The translations under genes were made by a program, and so were the position numbers. This document shows positions 12,801 through 25,439 of a DNA stretch of 64,000 nucleotides, one piece after another. Numbering within the stretch: the stretch's first letter is position 1; every line of letters starts with the position of its first letter. A model generated the notes under the pieces. That model ran no database searches. It had not been told where the DNA came from and worked only from the letters and a program-made list of their open reading frames with translations. This DNA comes from Nageia nagi (taxonomy: Eukaryota > Pinophyta). Location: contig JBITNC010000001.1 in NCBI GenBank assembly GCA_050084985.1, forward strand, positions 171,678,001-171,742,000. Reading direction: 5' to 3'.

Positions 12801-13294
12801 TGTAGATGCGTAAAAATGATTTATTTTTTATTTAATAAATCATATTTAGATTTTCTAAATGACTTATTACAATATTACAAATATCAAGATAAAGTTGATA
12901 TTACATTTCAATACCATGTATTATATTAAATGTTATATAATTTATCATGGTTTATATTTTAACATATTTTGAATATAACAAAGTTTATATTATTTCTAGA
13001 GGTTTGTCTTCACTCCTTTCTATGTCTTTGCAGTCTATATATGCAAGTGGAATAGGTTTACATCCATAGATTAGAACTCTTTGATATGAAAAGATCTCTG
13101 ATAGGTGGTTATCTTCTGCTATCTTCATCAAGCAACATTGTCTCTTGATACCACCTATTATGAGAAATTGTTATACTTTGAGCTCTAAAACTTTCTATCT
13201 TTTATGCATGGAATAATTTGATATATACTACATAGTTAATGGTGTGCTTATCTTAGGTTGTTAGCAGTGTACATCTTCTATACTAATGGTTCCA
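12801..13294 (+). mobile_element. LTR of the same gypsy family, opposite orientation
   Basis: It starts TGTAGATGCGTAAAAATGA just after a purine tract (AAAGAGGAAAAAAA, 12787-12800) and ends GGTTCCA at 13294. It is followed by TTTTGGTGGTTGAG and a leader that stays similar to the minus-strand copy to about 13540. A TATA-like TCTATATATGC is near 13033. No gag follows; similarity stops in the leader. The LTR has a possible polypurine tract before it and a leader after it, so it could be a shared or recombined LTR. Confidence 0.65.
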
Positions 13295-13899
13295 TATTTT
13301 GGTGGTTGAGATATTGATTCATGTACACGAAAATCCATTAAGAACTCACCACAAATCTGATCCCAATCCTCCAAAGATTCATTATTATTTTCTTTCATGA
13401 ATTGTACATACACTTCATATTAGGTGCATGTGTCTCATGTATATTTTTTGTATCTAATATAGTTTATATATCTATTCTTCTTATATTGTAGATCATTTCA
13501 TTTATTATGTATATTCTATTTTGCATAATTTAGAGTCTATAGTATCAAACGATTGAAAGTAGAGATCATTTTATATATATCCTATTGGATCTTAAAATAT
13601 GAGGGAAGAGAGTGGTACTATTATGGGGATGGGGATGCCATGATGTTATTATACAATGAAATCTAGTAGAACTAAAAACCTCTTGAAAATGCCTTTCCAA
13701 CATATAACATCATATTCTTATTGAGAGAGATGGTTGCTAAAAGTCTCAAAATGGACCAATAGAAATTGTTTTCTTAATGTTTTAGGATTTTATACATCCA
13801 TTATGGTTGGTAGTTTAGGTCATGAAAGTGACAATAGATTAAAAGATAAATTTTATTTTCTTTTTACTTCTTGAGATTTTATTTCCTATTTGGTAATTT

Positions 13900-14111
13900 A
13901 GAAATTGCTATGTAAGTAATAAATAATTTTTATTATTATTTTTAGGACCTAACATGCTATAAAAGATCTCACTTTTTAAATATCATATTAGTTTGAGGAA
14001 ATTGAACTTAATTTTGACATTTCATATATATTTCCTAACAAAGGAATTTAAAAACTTGAAACTTTTATCCAAAAGAGTAATTTTGGTATTCCTTCTCTAG
14101 AGTGCAAAATA
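13900..14111 (+). repeat. Left arm of inverted repeat flanking the copia element
   Basis: The reverse complement of this stretch matches 19292-19470: the strings GGATAAAAGTTTC, AGTTCAATTTC and AGGTCCTAAAAAT recur in the same order. It meets the 5' LTR of the copia element, so the insertion lies at the centre of the palindrome. Confidence 0.65.
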
Positions 14112-14528
14112 CCTAAAATTTAATGAGCTATTGACTTAGTACATTGTAAACCTAAATCTACTTCATGATTCTAATTATAAGATTGATCTTTTATCTATTA
14201 TCATGCATAAAATCTCTTCAAATAATTGACATTCCATGACTATTGGGTTACTTGCAAATTCATTCCAAGGGTTATAGATGGAGAGTTTCTCTAATCATAT
14301 GATCAGAAAACCATGTATGCAGACCTAAAAAAAAATCAAAATGCATAGTGTGTATCTTTTAGTATATAACTCCATTTTATGCATTTTAAATATTTTTGAA
14401 TAGGTATGTATGTGTAAAATATCCTATCATATTTTAATATATTTAATTCCTCCATTTTCTAACTTTCCTCACAAATTTTGGTTTAGCATAAAACTATTTT
14501 TTATGACTTTTAGTTCATAAACTTCACA
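14112..14528 (+). mobile_element. 5' LTR of Ty1/copia element (5'-shortened)
   Basis: It shares with the 3' LTR the blocks CATTCCAAGGGTTATA (14261-14276 and 18879-18894), TATGCATTTT and the terminal TTTTAGTTCATAAACTTCACA. The primer binding site follows at 14529 (TGGTATAAGAGC, close to the initiator-Met type TGGTATCAGAGC). The left boundary is uncertain because the first ~130 bp align poorly with the 3' LTR. Confidence 0.75.
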
Positions 14529-14652
14529 TGGTATAAGAGCAATTATGTCATTCAAATTGAGTGAGTTTGGTATTGTGATCATTCTAATAATTGATCAAGT
14601 TCATGGATAACTTCATTGAATAAAATAGTTCATTTATTTTTTCTTGAGTATA

Positions 14653-17600
14653 ATGGCCAACTTCAACAACTCAATACCCATTCCAAAATTCAATGGTTAG
14701 GAGTATGGATATTGGAGCATTAAAATGAGAATTTTATTAATAGGGAAGAATATTTGGGAGGTAGTTGAGAATGGTTAGGTAGAACAAACTAATTGGATAA
14801 CACTAAAATATAATTTTAGGATAAAAAGAAGAAAGCAAAGAAGAACTCTTTTTCCCTCTATCATATTCAATCTGTAGTTGACAAGAATTTATTTTCAAAA
14901 CTTATTGCTGCTACAATAACCTAATATGCTTGGAAGTATTTCAAAGAGGATTACCAAGGGAGTGACCAAATGAGAATGGTAAAGCTACAAAACTTGAAAA
15001 AGGAGTTTGAGAAATTGAAGTTGAAGTATCCTAAAAATGTTGGACATTACTATGTAAGAGTGAAAGATGTGAATAAAATGGCCACTCTTAGTGAAAATTT
15101 GGAAATATCAATAGTTTTTAAGAAAGTTTTGAGATCTCTCACATAAAAATGGAACCATGTTTCCATTGTTATTAAAGAAATTAAATACTCATTAAAGTTG
15201 TGTTTTTAATATCTTGTTGGGTATCTCATGTCACATGAAGAGAGATTCAAAGAAACCACCAAGGAGAGTGAGTAGAATGCATTCAATTTTGAGGTAAAAC
15301 CTTCAAGAAGAAATGAAGATGAAGGTAATTACAAAAGAGAAAGAGGAAAAAATTATAAAAGAGGAATATATATAAGAGGAATAAGAGCTTAAGGAATAAA
15401 CAATAGAAATTTGAATGCTACAATTATCACAAGTTGGGTCATATTGGAAAGGATTGTTGGTCAAATACTATAAATGAGGAAAAAAGGGTACATTATGTTT
15501 ATAAAGATGAAGAATATCATGGTAATATTTTCTTAACTTATGACATGGTGAAAAGGAATAGCAATGAAGTTTGGTATTTGGATTTTGGTTTCTCTAATCA
15601 TATGATCAGAAAAGATGATTTAGTTGTTGATGTTAATGAGAGTTTTAAGTCAAAAACTATGCATGGAAATACTAATTATTTAAAAGTGATTGGAAAAGGT
15701 TCCATTAAGGTTGGATAAAAAAGGTATATAAATAATATATGATAATTTTTATGCTCCAAATCTAAAGAATAATTTTTTAAGAGTTGTACAACTTGTTGTA
15801 AAAATTACAAAGTTATTTTTGATAATAATGACAGTGATAATAGCAACCATGTTATCACTATTGTTCCTATGTATAAAAGCATAGTGTTTCCTTTGAATTT
15901 TGATAATAAGAGAGGTGTGAACTTAGAAAATTTGAAACTTGAAGATAATAATTGGTTATGACCTTTGAGATTTGGGCATTACAATTTCAAAAGTTTGAAA
16001 TTTTTGTCAAATCAAGGCATGGTGAATGAGTTTCCAAGAGTTGAAGTGAGGAAGGATGCATTTGAATCTTATGTGATGGGAAATAACATTAGGTATATCT
16101 TCCTAAAAGGAAAGGCATATATAAGTTCATATCCTCTTCAAATAGTTCATTCGGATATATGTGGGCTAGTGCAAATACAAAGCATAGGTAAGTCTTCTTA
16201 TTTTATCACTTTCATTAATGATTAATCAAGAAAATGTTTAGTATATATTTTTAAGCACAAGGATGATGCATTAGGTGTGTTCAATAGTTTCAATGCACTT
16301 ATTAAGAATGAAAATGGTCATGAAATCAAATGTTTGAGGACTGACCATTAAGGAGAGTTTTCTTTAAAATAATTCAATGAATTTTGCAATCAAAATGATA
16401 TTAAAACAAACATACAATTGCATATATACCTCAACAAAGTGGTATGGATTAAAGAAATAATTGAACCATAGTTGAAATGGTAACAAGAATGCTAAAAAAT
16501 AAGGGTTATAGAAATGGATAATTATATTATGTAATTGATATTGTTGTATACATATTGAATATATGTTCAACAAAAACCCTCCATAAAATTACATCTCATG
16601 AAGCATGGTATATTACTAAACAAAACATTATCCATTTGAAAGTTTTTGGTTGTATTAATTTTTTACATGTGAATGATTAATTTAGAAATAATATTTATGA
16701 TAAGAGTGTAGTATGTATTTCTATTGGATATTCAAAAACTAGCAATCCATATAGATTGTATGATCCAAAAGCTCATAAATTTATTATGTTTAGAGATGTG
16801 ATTTATGATGAAGAGGGAGTGTATGGTAATAAAAAAATAGTGTATAAAAAAATAAAAAATTGAAACCATGGTTTATGTAGAATAAATAATAGTTTGGGGA
16901 TAGGCACCAAGTGTTCCCTCACCTCCTCCTAGCCCACCTTCAAGACCAAGCATAAGTTCTAGTTCCACTAGTCCAAGTGCTAGTGATTCTTCCTCAAGTA
17001 CAAAGCAAGGAAATGGTAAAAGAAAGTTTAAATCTCACCCACCAAGTAAAATTATAGATAAAATATTTGGGAAGAAGTTCATAAGGAGTCAACTAGAAAA
17101 GATGGATCAAATTGTTACAATACTAGAAAATATACATGTGTATGGTGATGATGAAGAAGAATCCAAAGGTGAGATGATGCAATATGCTTTTTTAACTTTA
17201 ATTGAGCCTTATAGTTTTGAATATATAATTACAAATGATGTTTGGGTGAAAGAAATGGAAAATGAAATTCAATCCATAGAAATAATGATTCATGGTAACT
17301 TTCTAACTTTCCCAAAGGAAAATCGATTATGGGTTCCAAGTGGATTTTCAAGACAAAGTATAATAGTGATGGTAACATACAAAAACACAAAGAAAGGTTG
17401 GTTGCAAAGGGTTATATATAAGGGTTTGGTATTGATTATGAAGTAAAATATACACCCATGGTAATATAAGAAACCATTTGAATGTTTATTTCTTTGGTTG
17501 CCTAAAATAGTTGAAAATGTATCACATGGATGTTAAAAGTGCATTTTTGAATGGATACATTGAATAAGAGGTTTATATGCAAAAACCTTAAGGATATGAA

Positions 17601-18683
17601 GTGAAATTTAAGGAAAATCATGTGAAAACTAAAAAAATATTGTATAGAACAAAGCAAGAACCTATAGCCTAATACTCTAGGATGAATAAACATTTTCAAG
17701 AGTATGGTTTCAAGAAGACCAAAATGATCCCACTATTTAATTAAAAAAGGAAGGTGAGGACATTATTATTTTATGTGTTTTTTTTGATGATTTTATTTAC
17801 ATGGGGAAAAATTACAAGATGTTGGTTGAGTTCAAGACTTCCATGATGAGTGAGTTTGACATGACTGCTTTGGATATAATGAAATACTTTCTTGGGATTG
17901 AAGTATTTCAAATAAATGGTTAACTTTTTATTTTCCAAGCTAAGTATGTGAATGGTATGTTGAAGAAATATGAGATGCAAAACTATAAACCAATTTGGAC
18001 TCCTATTGCAAATGGTGAATTATTATGTGGAGATGATGATTTTGAAAGGATTTCTAAGAAGTTGTATAGAAGCATGGTTGAGAGCTTAATATTCCTTACC
18101 ACTACTATACCAAAATTTGCTTTTGTTATTTCACTTATTTCTAGATATATGAATCAAGCATCACAAAATCACATGAAGGATGCCAAGAGGATTTTGAGGT
18201 ATGTGAAAAAAACCTCAAATTTTGGAATACATTATTTTGCTAACAATAAGTTGGAGCTTGTTATATATCATGATTCAGATCATGGAGGTTGTTTAGATGA
18301 TGGAAATTATACATCTATAAATTATTTCACTTTTGGTTCCAAGATGATCATATGGAGTTCCAAGAAGAAAAGCATTATTACTTAATCATCCATGAAGTTT
18401 GAATAATGTTTTTGTAATAGTAGTAATATCTCAAGATATTTTATTGAAGTAAGATGCTTAAGGAGATTAGACAAGTCCAAGATAGTCCTAAAATTATTAA
18501 TTATGATAACACTAACACCATCAAGATTTCCAAGAATCTAGTTCATCATAGTAATAAATAACATATAACATTGAAGTATCATTTCATTAGAGATTACATT
18601 GAAAAGAAGCTTTTTTATCTTATCCACTGCAACACAAAGGAATGGTTGGTTGATTTGTTTACCAAAATAGTTACTAAAGAATA
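14653..18683 (+). pseudogene. Ty1/copia gag-pol polyprotein (decayed)
   Basis: All domains appear in copia order, in several frames. Gag starts at ATG 14653 (PIPKFNG, YGYWSIKM). The zinc knuckle near 15422-15465 has its second Cys changed to Tyr. Protease keeps WYLDFGFSNHM (15572-15604). The GAG-pre-integrase region is at 15965-16100. Integrase shows HSDICG (16150) and a second Asp in RTDH (16340). Reverse transcriptase runs about 17200-18000, with VFFDDF (17778-17795) in place of YVDD. RNase H has HDSDHGG (18269-18289) and ends DLFTK near 18660 with stop at 18681. There are many frame breaks and TAG/TGA stops, so it is inactive. PBS and LTR lie upstream, polypurine tract and LTR downstream. 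Confidence 0.92.
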
Positions 18684-18737
18684 ATTTTTGTATTTAAGAG
18701 ATAGAGTAGTTTCACCACATAACATCAAGGAGGAGTA

Positions 18738-19287
18738 TGTAGAAGATTAATGCTAAGTATTTATACATTATTGTAATGTAAATATTATATATTGATCTAT
18801 GGTTTATGGATTTTATGGTATATGAAAATTCTTAGAGTCTTTTGATATTCCATGATTGGTGGGATACATGGAAAGTCATTCCAAGGGTTATAAATAGAGA
18901 AAAGATATTAATTGTTTTGTATTATGCATAGAAAAAAGTGTAAAACAATATATAAAGAATTTTGTATGTGTGTGGGGAATGATAATAAATAGTGTACAAC
19001 TATTGTAAGTTTGTTTGGAAGTTTAAATAACTTGTGTTTAGCTCCTTCTTTCTCAAAATCATATGTGCAAACCTTAAAACATAGTAAACTTATAAAGCCT
19101 ATAAATTTTGATCTACAAATTTATTTTATGCATTTTTTAAATTGTTGGATAGGTATGGAGGTGTAGAATATCCTATAAAATTTTTAACTCATTTGGATAT
19201 GGTAAAGGAGTCCATTTCTTGACATTCCGCACAAAGTTTGGTTTAATAAAAAATATTTTTTTAACAACTTTTAGTTCATAAACTTCA
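18738..19287 (+). mobile_element. 3' LTR of Ty1/copia element
   Basis: A polypurine tract (AAGGAGGAG, 18728-18735) precedes TGTAGAAGATTAATGC. The end AACTTCA(CA) at 19287-19289 matches the end of the 5' LTR. Similarity to the 5' LTR is clear but far from perfect, so the insertion is old. Confidence 0.8.
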
Positions 19288-19291
19288 CAAG

Positions 19292-19470
19292 ATTTGCATT
19301 GTAGAAAAGGAGTACCAATACTCCTTTTTTGGATAAAAGTTTCCTTCATTAGAAGGAAAATGATAAATCTTATAATTTTAGTTCAATTTCAAAAAATCAA
19401 TATCATTTAAAGAAAAAGTATATTCAAGCATGTAAGGTCCTAAAAATTATCAATTTTATGCTTGAAAAAT
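19292..19470 (-). repeat. Right arm of inverted repeat flanking the copia element
   Basis: Inverted counterpart of 13900-14111, starting a few bases after the 3' LTR. Arms differ by many substitutions and small indels. Confidence 0.65.
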
Positions 19471-19662
19471 TTTCAAACTTATAAAGTATGAAATAAAATA
19501 CTATAAAGTCAAAATAAAACACTATGAGTCCATTTCTAGAGTATTTATGACTTTATCTCTCACCCGAAATATGATATTATTTGTTGGTAAGGTAGTTTTA
19601 AGAGCTTTTTATTCCTTATTAATGTACTCTTCATTAGAATTTGATTAGCTTTTATCAATTTA

Positions 19663-20042
19663 TATTAGGAACCCATTAGATATAAAGTGGGATTTTATCC
19701 ATAAGGGATTTAAAATGAAATAGAATAGACAATCCAAGTAATTTGATTAAGAATATCAACAAGATAAATAAAATAGAGTAACTTTACTAATATAAATATG
19801 AATTTTAGGTTTATTCAATGAGGTTTCCTTATTACAATTTAAAAGATAATATATTTTCGAAGATGATCTCTCTCCCCCTCTTACACATATTTATAATCAT
19901 TATACTGTAACCCTAATTTTAAGGTTTATTACAAAGTAGCAATTTTTCCTTACAAAAGTGTGATGGTCAAACTTGTAAGTTAGTACATGTTGATAATTAA
20001 AATAAACAATGTAAGTAAATATTAAGATATGGGATGGTAACA
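19663..20042 (-). mobile_element. 3' LTR of minus-strand chromovirus-like element
   Basis: Same sequence class as 25028-25439: it starts TATTAGGAACCCATTAGAT (the initial TG has become TA) and ends GGATGGTAACA. Shared internal blocks include AAGATGATCTCTCT and CTTACAAAAGTGTGA. The 5 bp before it (ATTTA) resemble the 5 bp after the other LTR (CTTTA), consistent with a target duplication carrying one change. Confidence 0.85.
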
Positions 20043-23000
20043 TGCCATACCTCTTGGAAAAGAACTTTTTTCTCAAATATGAAATTGGGAAAACTACTAT
20101 TGATGTTGATGAAGTACCTCCTAGTTGTGTCCTTAGGTGCCAATCCACACCACTGGATAAGAACTCCAATGATGGTGCACTTACAAAGTTGATGAGTGTA
20201 TCATTCCAATGCCACCTTAGGATCAACCATTATGGATCCATTTTTAATGAATTAAGGTAACTATTTTTGAATATTTATCTAGGGGCACAATACCTTCTTG
20301 ACATAACAAACATGAAATATTTGATGAGATTTGGAGGATTCAAGCAATGCCAACTTGTATGTTATTGGTCCAATGTATTTGAGGATTTTGTAATGCCCAT
20401 AATAATTTGGATCTAACTTTTGGGGTCCTCTTATCCTAAGATATTTCTCTCAATATGGTTGAAGATACAAGAAAACCATATCACCTTCTTAGGATTCTCT
20501 TTCTATCCATTGTTAGTCAATGTGTTACTTAATGAAATGTTCAGCCACTTGCAAATTCTCCTAAAGAAGTGGAGGATGTCTCTTTGATTGATTAAGGTGG
20601 TATCAACTACTTAAACATTGGTGTTTCATAGAACCTAATAAGCTACTATGGATTGAGCTTAACCATACAATTCTTCATAGGATATCATCTTAATTGAAGT
20701 ATAATATGAATTATTATACCATCATTATCCTAAAGGAAGCCACCTAACCTAATGAATTGGTTGGGTTGAAGTAAAGCAATGTAGATAAGTATTTAATAAA
20801 TTATTAAAATTTTATATATAACCATATATTTAGGGGTGATAGGTTGAACTCATATTGAACTAAGTATCTTAAATCTTGAAGAACTCTTACCAAAACGTAT
20901 TGGTATAGGTTAAGTCATGATCACTAACTATGGTGGAAGGCATACGATGGAGTTTGAAAATGTTATCAAGAAAAATTTAGAATAAATTAAAATACTTGAA
21001 AGGATTCCCATAGTATTTTTGAAGGCTCTTTATAAAATCCATTGAAATATTAGTCCAAGTTCATGTTGGTATGGGTAGGGGTTGAAGTAGTTAGGGGGTG
21101 CCAACTATCTCACCTTTTATAACTAAAAAATATCACATTTGATAATAAATTTCTTGATATCCTATTTTAATATAATATAGTAAAATATGAGGTCATTTGT
21201 TTATAGTTTTTTAGAAGCACAAAGTGTTATATAGATAGAGCATCATGTAACTCTTGAAGTATCACTTGATAATATGAATAATTGGAAGGTGGTTCAATGC
21301 AAAATTTGAACTAAAGAATCCCATCACACTAAGAAAAATAAGGTTTGCTAGTAGGTTCAATCTAAAGTTATTGAATGAATGTATAAGTAGAGTTATCATG
21401 GAGCCACTATTGTTCAATTTAATCTAGCCATTGAGGAACTAAGGAGGATATCGCTTGAAGTACCATGGGCTCCTCAAATTTTTAAGAAAGGGTATGAACA
21501 ACCATATTTTCTATTCCCTTTAGATATAGGATCTCATAACATACCATAAAAGCTTTGTGGCTCATTTTTGTTATTCAAGACTTGAGATTCATTGTTCCAT
21601 GAAATATTTCAAACTATGATGATCTATTTGAAAATAGAAAATGTTGAGAAATAATATATGGTCACCATCATTCAACAACATGAATAATTGCTAACATTTT
21701 TTTTATATGTAGATTTGGCCAAAAATTTTACTTGATAAGGCCTTGTTTGTGAAAGATAAGGGTCATCCCTCTTGCATAAAAATGACTCTAATTCCTACTC
21801 CATAAGCATTTATCTTAACGAAAAATATTTTTGTGAAATTGAGCATGGCCTCAAGGGTAGAACACATGGATTTCTTTAATCTATGAAAAGATTATTTAGT
21901 AATGGGTAACCAAATGAAAGGATTCTCTTTTAGTAATGTTGTTATTGGAGTTGAAATATTTTCATAATCCTTCATAAATTTATGATAATACCCAACTAAT
22001 CCTAAGAATCCACATAAGCCTTTGAGTAATGTAGGAATAGGATAACCCTTTAGATCTTCAATCTTAAGATTGTTTACCTTAATACCTTATTCAAAAATAA
22101 TATTCTTGAGATACTCAGTATCCTCTCATATGAAAGAAGAGTGCTTGATATATAATTGATGATCTTAGAGAATTTGTAAGGTCTAATCTAAGTATGTCAA
22201 ATGATTCTTCTAATTCTTTGTATAGATCATAATATCATTAAATAAAAGTAAAGTAAATTTTCTAAGGTGAGGGAGAAATACCTAATTCATCATAATCAAG
22301 ATGTTGAAAGGATCATTAGTATGATTAAATAACATTACTAAAAATTCATAATGGCCTTCTTATGTATAGAAAGCTACTTCTGGAATATTCTCTTCATAGA
22401 GACTGATCTAGTGATACCTGAGATGGATATCTGATTCAAAAAAATATTTAACCCCATATAGTACATTTATAAATTCATTGATGACTGAAATAGAGAACTT
22501 ATCCCTTACTATGAGTTTGTTGAGAACCCAAAAGTTGATGCCCATGTGCCAAGATATAGTATTATTATGGACCAATAAGATAGGAGAAGAGTAAGGGCTT
22601 ACACTAGTTTGAATGGTACTTGCTTCCAACATATCATGTATAAATTTCTCAATTTCATTCTTTTGTATATAAGGATAGCGATAAGGTTGAATGTTGGGTG
22701 GTTTCTAAATTTTTAAAACAAGGTGGATAGTATGATCATGAGGGTGATATGGATGTAACCCTTTTAGTCCTTCAAAAACACCTTCATGGTGTACTAGAAG
22801 TTATTATAGTTCTTGCGGTTCATCATATCCTTTCTCAGTCTATTGAATTGAAAATAATTGGGCCACCATTACTTTTCTTCCCTTTTAAATAAGCTTATCT
22901 ATATGGTGGGAATTAATCATATTTGAGGATCCTAAGTGTAGTATTTTGAAGGTATATTTATGTCCCTCAATATTGAATTACATATAAAGATTATAAAATT

Positions 23001-25027
23001 CCCATAATATAGGCCCCAATTTCCTTAACCATTGAGGTACAAGGACTACATCACATTCTCCTAATGGAAGATCATACATGTTGATTTGCAATTGATAGTA
23101 TTCGATGGTGAGTTTGACATTTTGACATTTCCTCTTATGGGAAGTCTTTTAAATATTACCTATCATTAATTCAAAACTATTATTAGGTTGTATATAGTAG
23201 TTGGGCTTCTTAGCTACTCTTGGGTCAATGAAATTATGTGTGCTCCCTAATTTGACCAACATAATGAGAGTTTATCCTTTGAAATGTATGTGATATTTCA
23301 TAGTATATAGGGAAGAAAATTCTAAAAGGGTATTGCAATAACTTTTAGGGGTATATTTATTAGTTTTATCAAGTTCATTAAATATATCTAGAAATACATC
23401 CTTGTATGTCTCCTCTACTTACAACTTTGGAGTATTGACATTTAAAAAATATAATTTTTATGTGGCTCATTGATGGTTTGGCCCATATTTTTCATCACAA
23501 CTATAGACAAGATATTTTTCCTTGCATTCCTTTATTTTCTCTAGACTAAGTTTCTTACCCAGTAATGGATGATTTAGTTTTAGACCCAATTGAGAGTTTT
23601 ATGGTTTCCCAAATGGTTTCTTCCCTTACTTATGTTGAGTAGTGAGCTTATCTTCAACCAATTTAGTAAGCCCAATAGCTACCATCATATTTTTAGGATT
23701 TAACATAGTTACTTCCATTTGAATATATTCTTTCAACCCAATAACATGAACCAACTTCTAAAAATAGATTCATCCAATCCTTTTATGTAATTGATGAGCT
23801 TTTCAAATTGAGTTTGGTATTCTATTATAATTGTTATTTGACAAAATTTTATTAGGGATCCTATGAATCTTCAAAATCACTTGGGATGAATTGAACCAAG
23901 AAATTTTTGGTGAATTACCCCTAAGAAGTGATGTTATTGATCTTCTCAAACCATTGGTACCATTGAATATCTTCTTACTTGAGAAATAATGAGGTAATAT
24001 TTACCTTTTATACCTTAGGAATTTGGCTCAATGAGAAGTATTGTTTCACCTGATAAATCCATCTAGTAGGATATATTTCACCAAATTATAGGAAATATAA
24101 CTCTATCATCCTTGGAATAATGAAGGCCTATTGAGGTCCTTGGGGTATCTAACATGCTTTCCATACCGAATATTGAGAACCCAAACCTATTGGTGAGCCT
24201 CCAACTTTTACTTGTTGAATTACTTCTAAGTTCCTACTCAAAGTGTTATATGTGGAATCCATAGCTACTAGTGTTTGGTTCAAGGTGGAAAAGGTAGATT
24301 GGAGGCTGATTTCATCAACCAATTCACTAATATGGTCAACCCTTGGGGATAATTGATCATAATCTTGAGATCTTATTTTGTCAACCATCTTACTATTTAT
24401 ATAAATTGCTATTTATCGAGTGTAAGTTTTAGAAACTAAAAAAATGTATGGGTGCTATATATTAAAATCATAAATATGAAAAATAAGGACATTGGGATAG
24501 GTTACAAATTGATGATTTTTGGACATTCAAACTCTTTTTTTCTAAAAGCATAATTACCAATTTTGCTAATTCTTCATGATTTGGGAGATATTGGCCTCTA
24601 ATGGTTTTATCAATTTTAGAAACTATCATTTTTGGTGCAAAAATAGAGGGTTACAAAATTTGAAGAGTTTCATAAAATTGGTAGATCAAACATAGTTAAA
24701 AACTTGATACACCATAAAAACATGAATAAACAACTTAGACCAAGGGTTGGTAAAAAAATAAGTATCGTGATATGGTTTCAAAATTATATACAAATTTATA
24801 AAAAAAAATTGATAAATTTTTAGTTAGAAAATGGATAAATTCTAGATCTTCAATTTGTTCCAACTTCATAGAAATGATTCTTTCTTCAAATGTATAAGAA
24901 TTTTAGCAAATTTTCATCCAAAAAATGGATAAAATCTAGGTCTTCAACTTGATGTAACTTCACCAAAATGAATCATTACTCTTCAAATCTTCCCATAGGT
25001 AGTCAAAATTGAGGCTCTAATACCAAA
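20043..25027 (-). pseudogene. Ty3/gypsy chromovirus-like gag-pol polyprotein (decayed)
   Basis: Read on the minus strand from 24388. Gag has a coiled N-terminus (24388-24149), then FGEIYPTRWIYQVKQYF and a zinc-knuckle relic near 23510. Protease shows LGSTHNFIDPRVAKK near 23240, but the catalytic Asp-Ser/Thr-Gly is degraded to K-L-G. Reverse transcriptase shows IQTSVSPYSSPILLV (22616-22572) and VKYFFESDIH. The connection region has LCGFLGLVGYYHKFMKDY near 22020 and RNase H has AIIHVVE.W.PYI near 21680. A post-integrase GPY/F-type region near 20430-20300 has YYGHYKILKYIGPITYKLAL and HQIFHVCYVKKV, followed by a chromodomain-like tail. Integrase itself is poorly preserved. Several frameshifts and many TAG/TGA stops make it inactive. 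The next-to-LTR TGGTATTAGAGCC (minus strand, just below 25028) is an initiator-Met type primer site. Confidence 0.9.
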
Positions 25028-25439
25028 TGTTAGGAATCCATAAGATGTAAAGCATAATTTTAACCAAACTAGAAACAAAATATGAAATAAAAAGGGATTT
25101 AAAATACAACATAACATACATTTCAAGCAATATGATCCTAAACAACAAGATAGTAGAAATATAGTAACTTTAATAATAGAAATTTGAATTATGGGTTTCT
25201 TCAAGGGGGGTTACTCCTTACAACTCAAAAGATGATATATTTTCCAAGATGATCTCTCTTCCCCTCTTGCAATATTAATAGTCATGCTACTCTAACCCTA
25301 ATTTAGCAATTCATTACAAAATGATGATTATCCTTACAAAAGTGTGACCATCCACCTTACAATTTGGTATATGTCAATAATTAAAATATTTAAAATTAAC
25401 AACTAAAATAATTAAATATTAGGATATTGTATCCTAACA
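25028..25439 (-). mobile_element. 5' LTR of minus-strand chromovirus-like element
   Basis: On the minus strand it runs TGTTAGGATACAATATCC ... GGATTCCTAACA, with the 8-bp inverted ends TGTTAGGA/TCCTAACA intact. It is followed (25027 downward) by TTTGGTATTAGAGCC, the primer binding site. Length 412 bp against 380 bp for the other LTR. Confidence 0.9.

Noticed and set aside
16364-17980. Minus-strand frames within the copia element (16364-16573, 17502-17699, 17771-17980)
   Set aside because: They are antisense to integrase and reverse transcriptase relics.
19900-20260. Frames on both strands overlapping the gypsy 3' end
   Set aside because: They are shadows; the real frame is the decayed post-integrase and chromodomain-like tail on the minus strand, plus LTR sequence.
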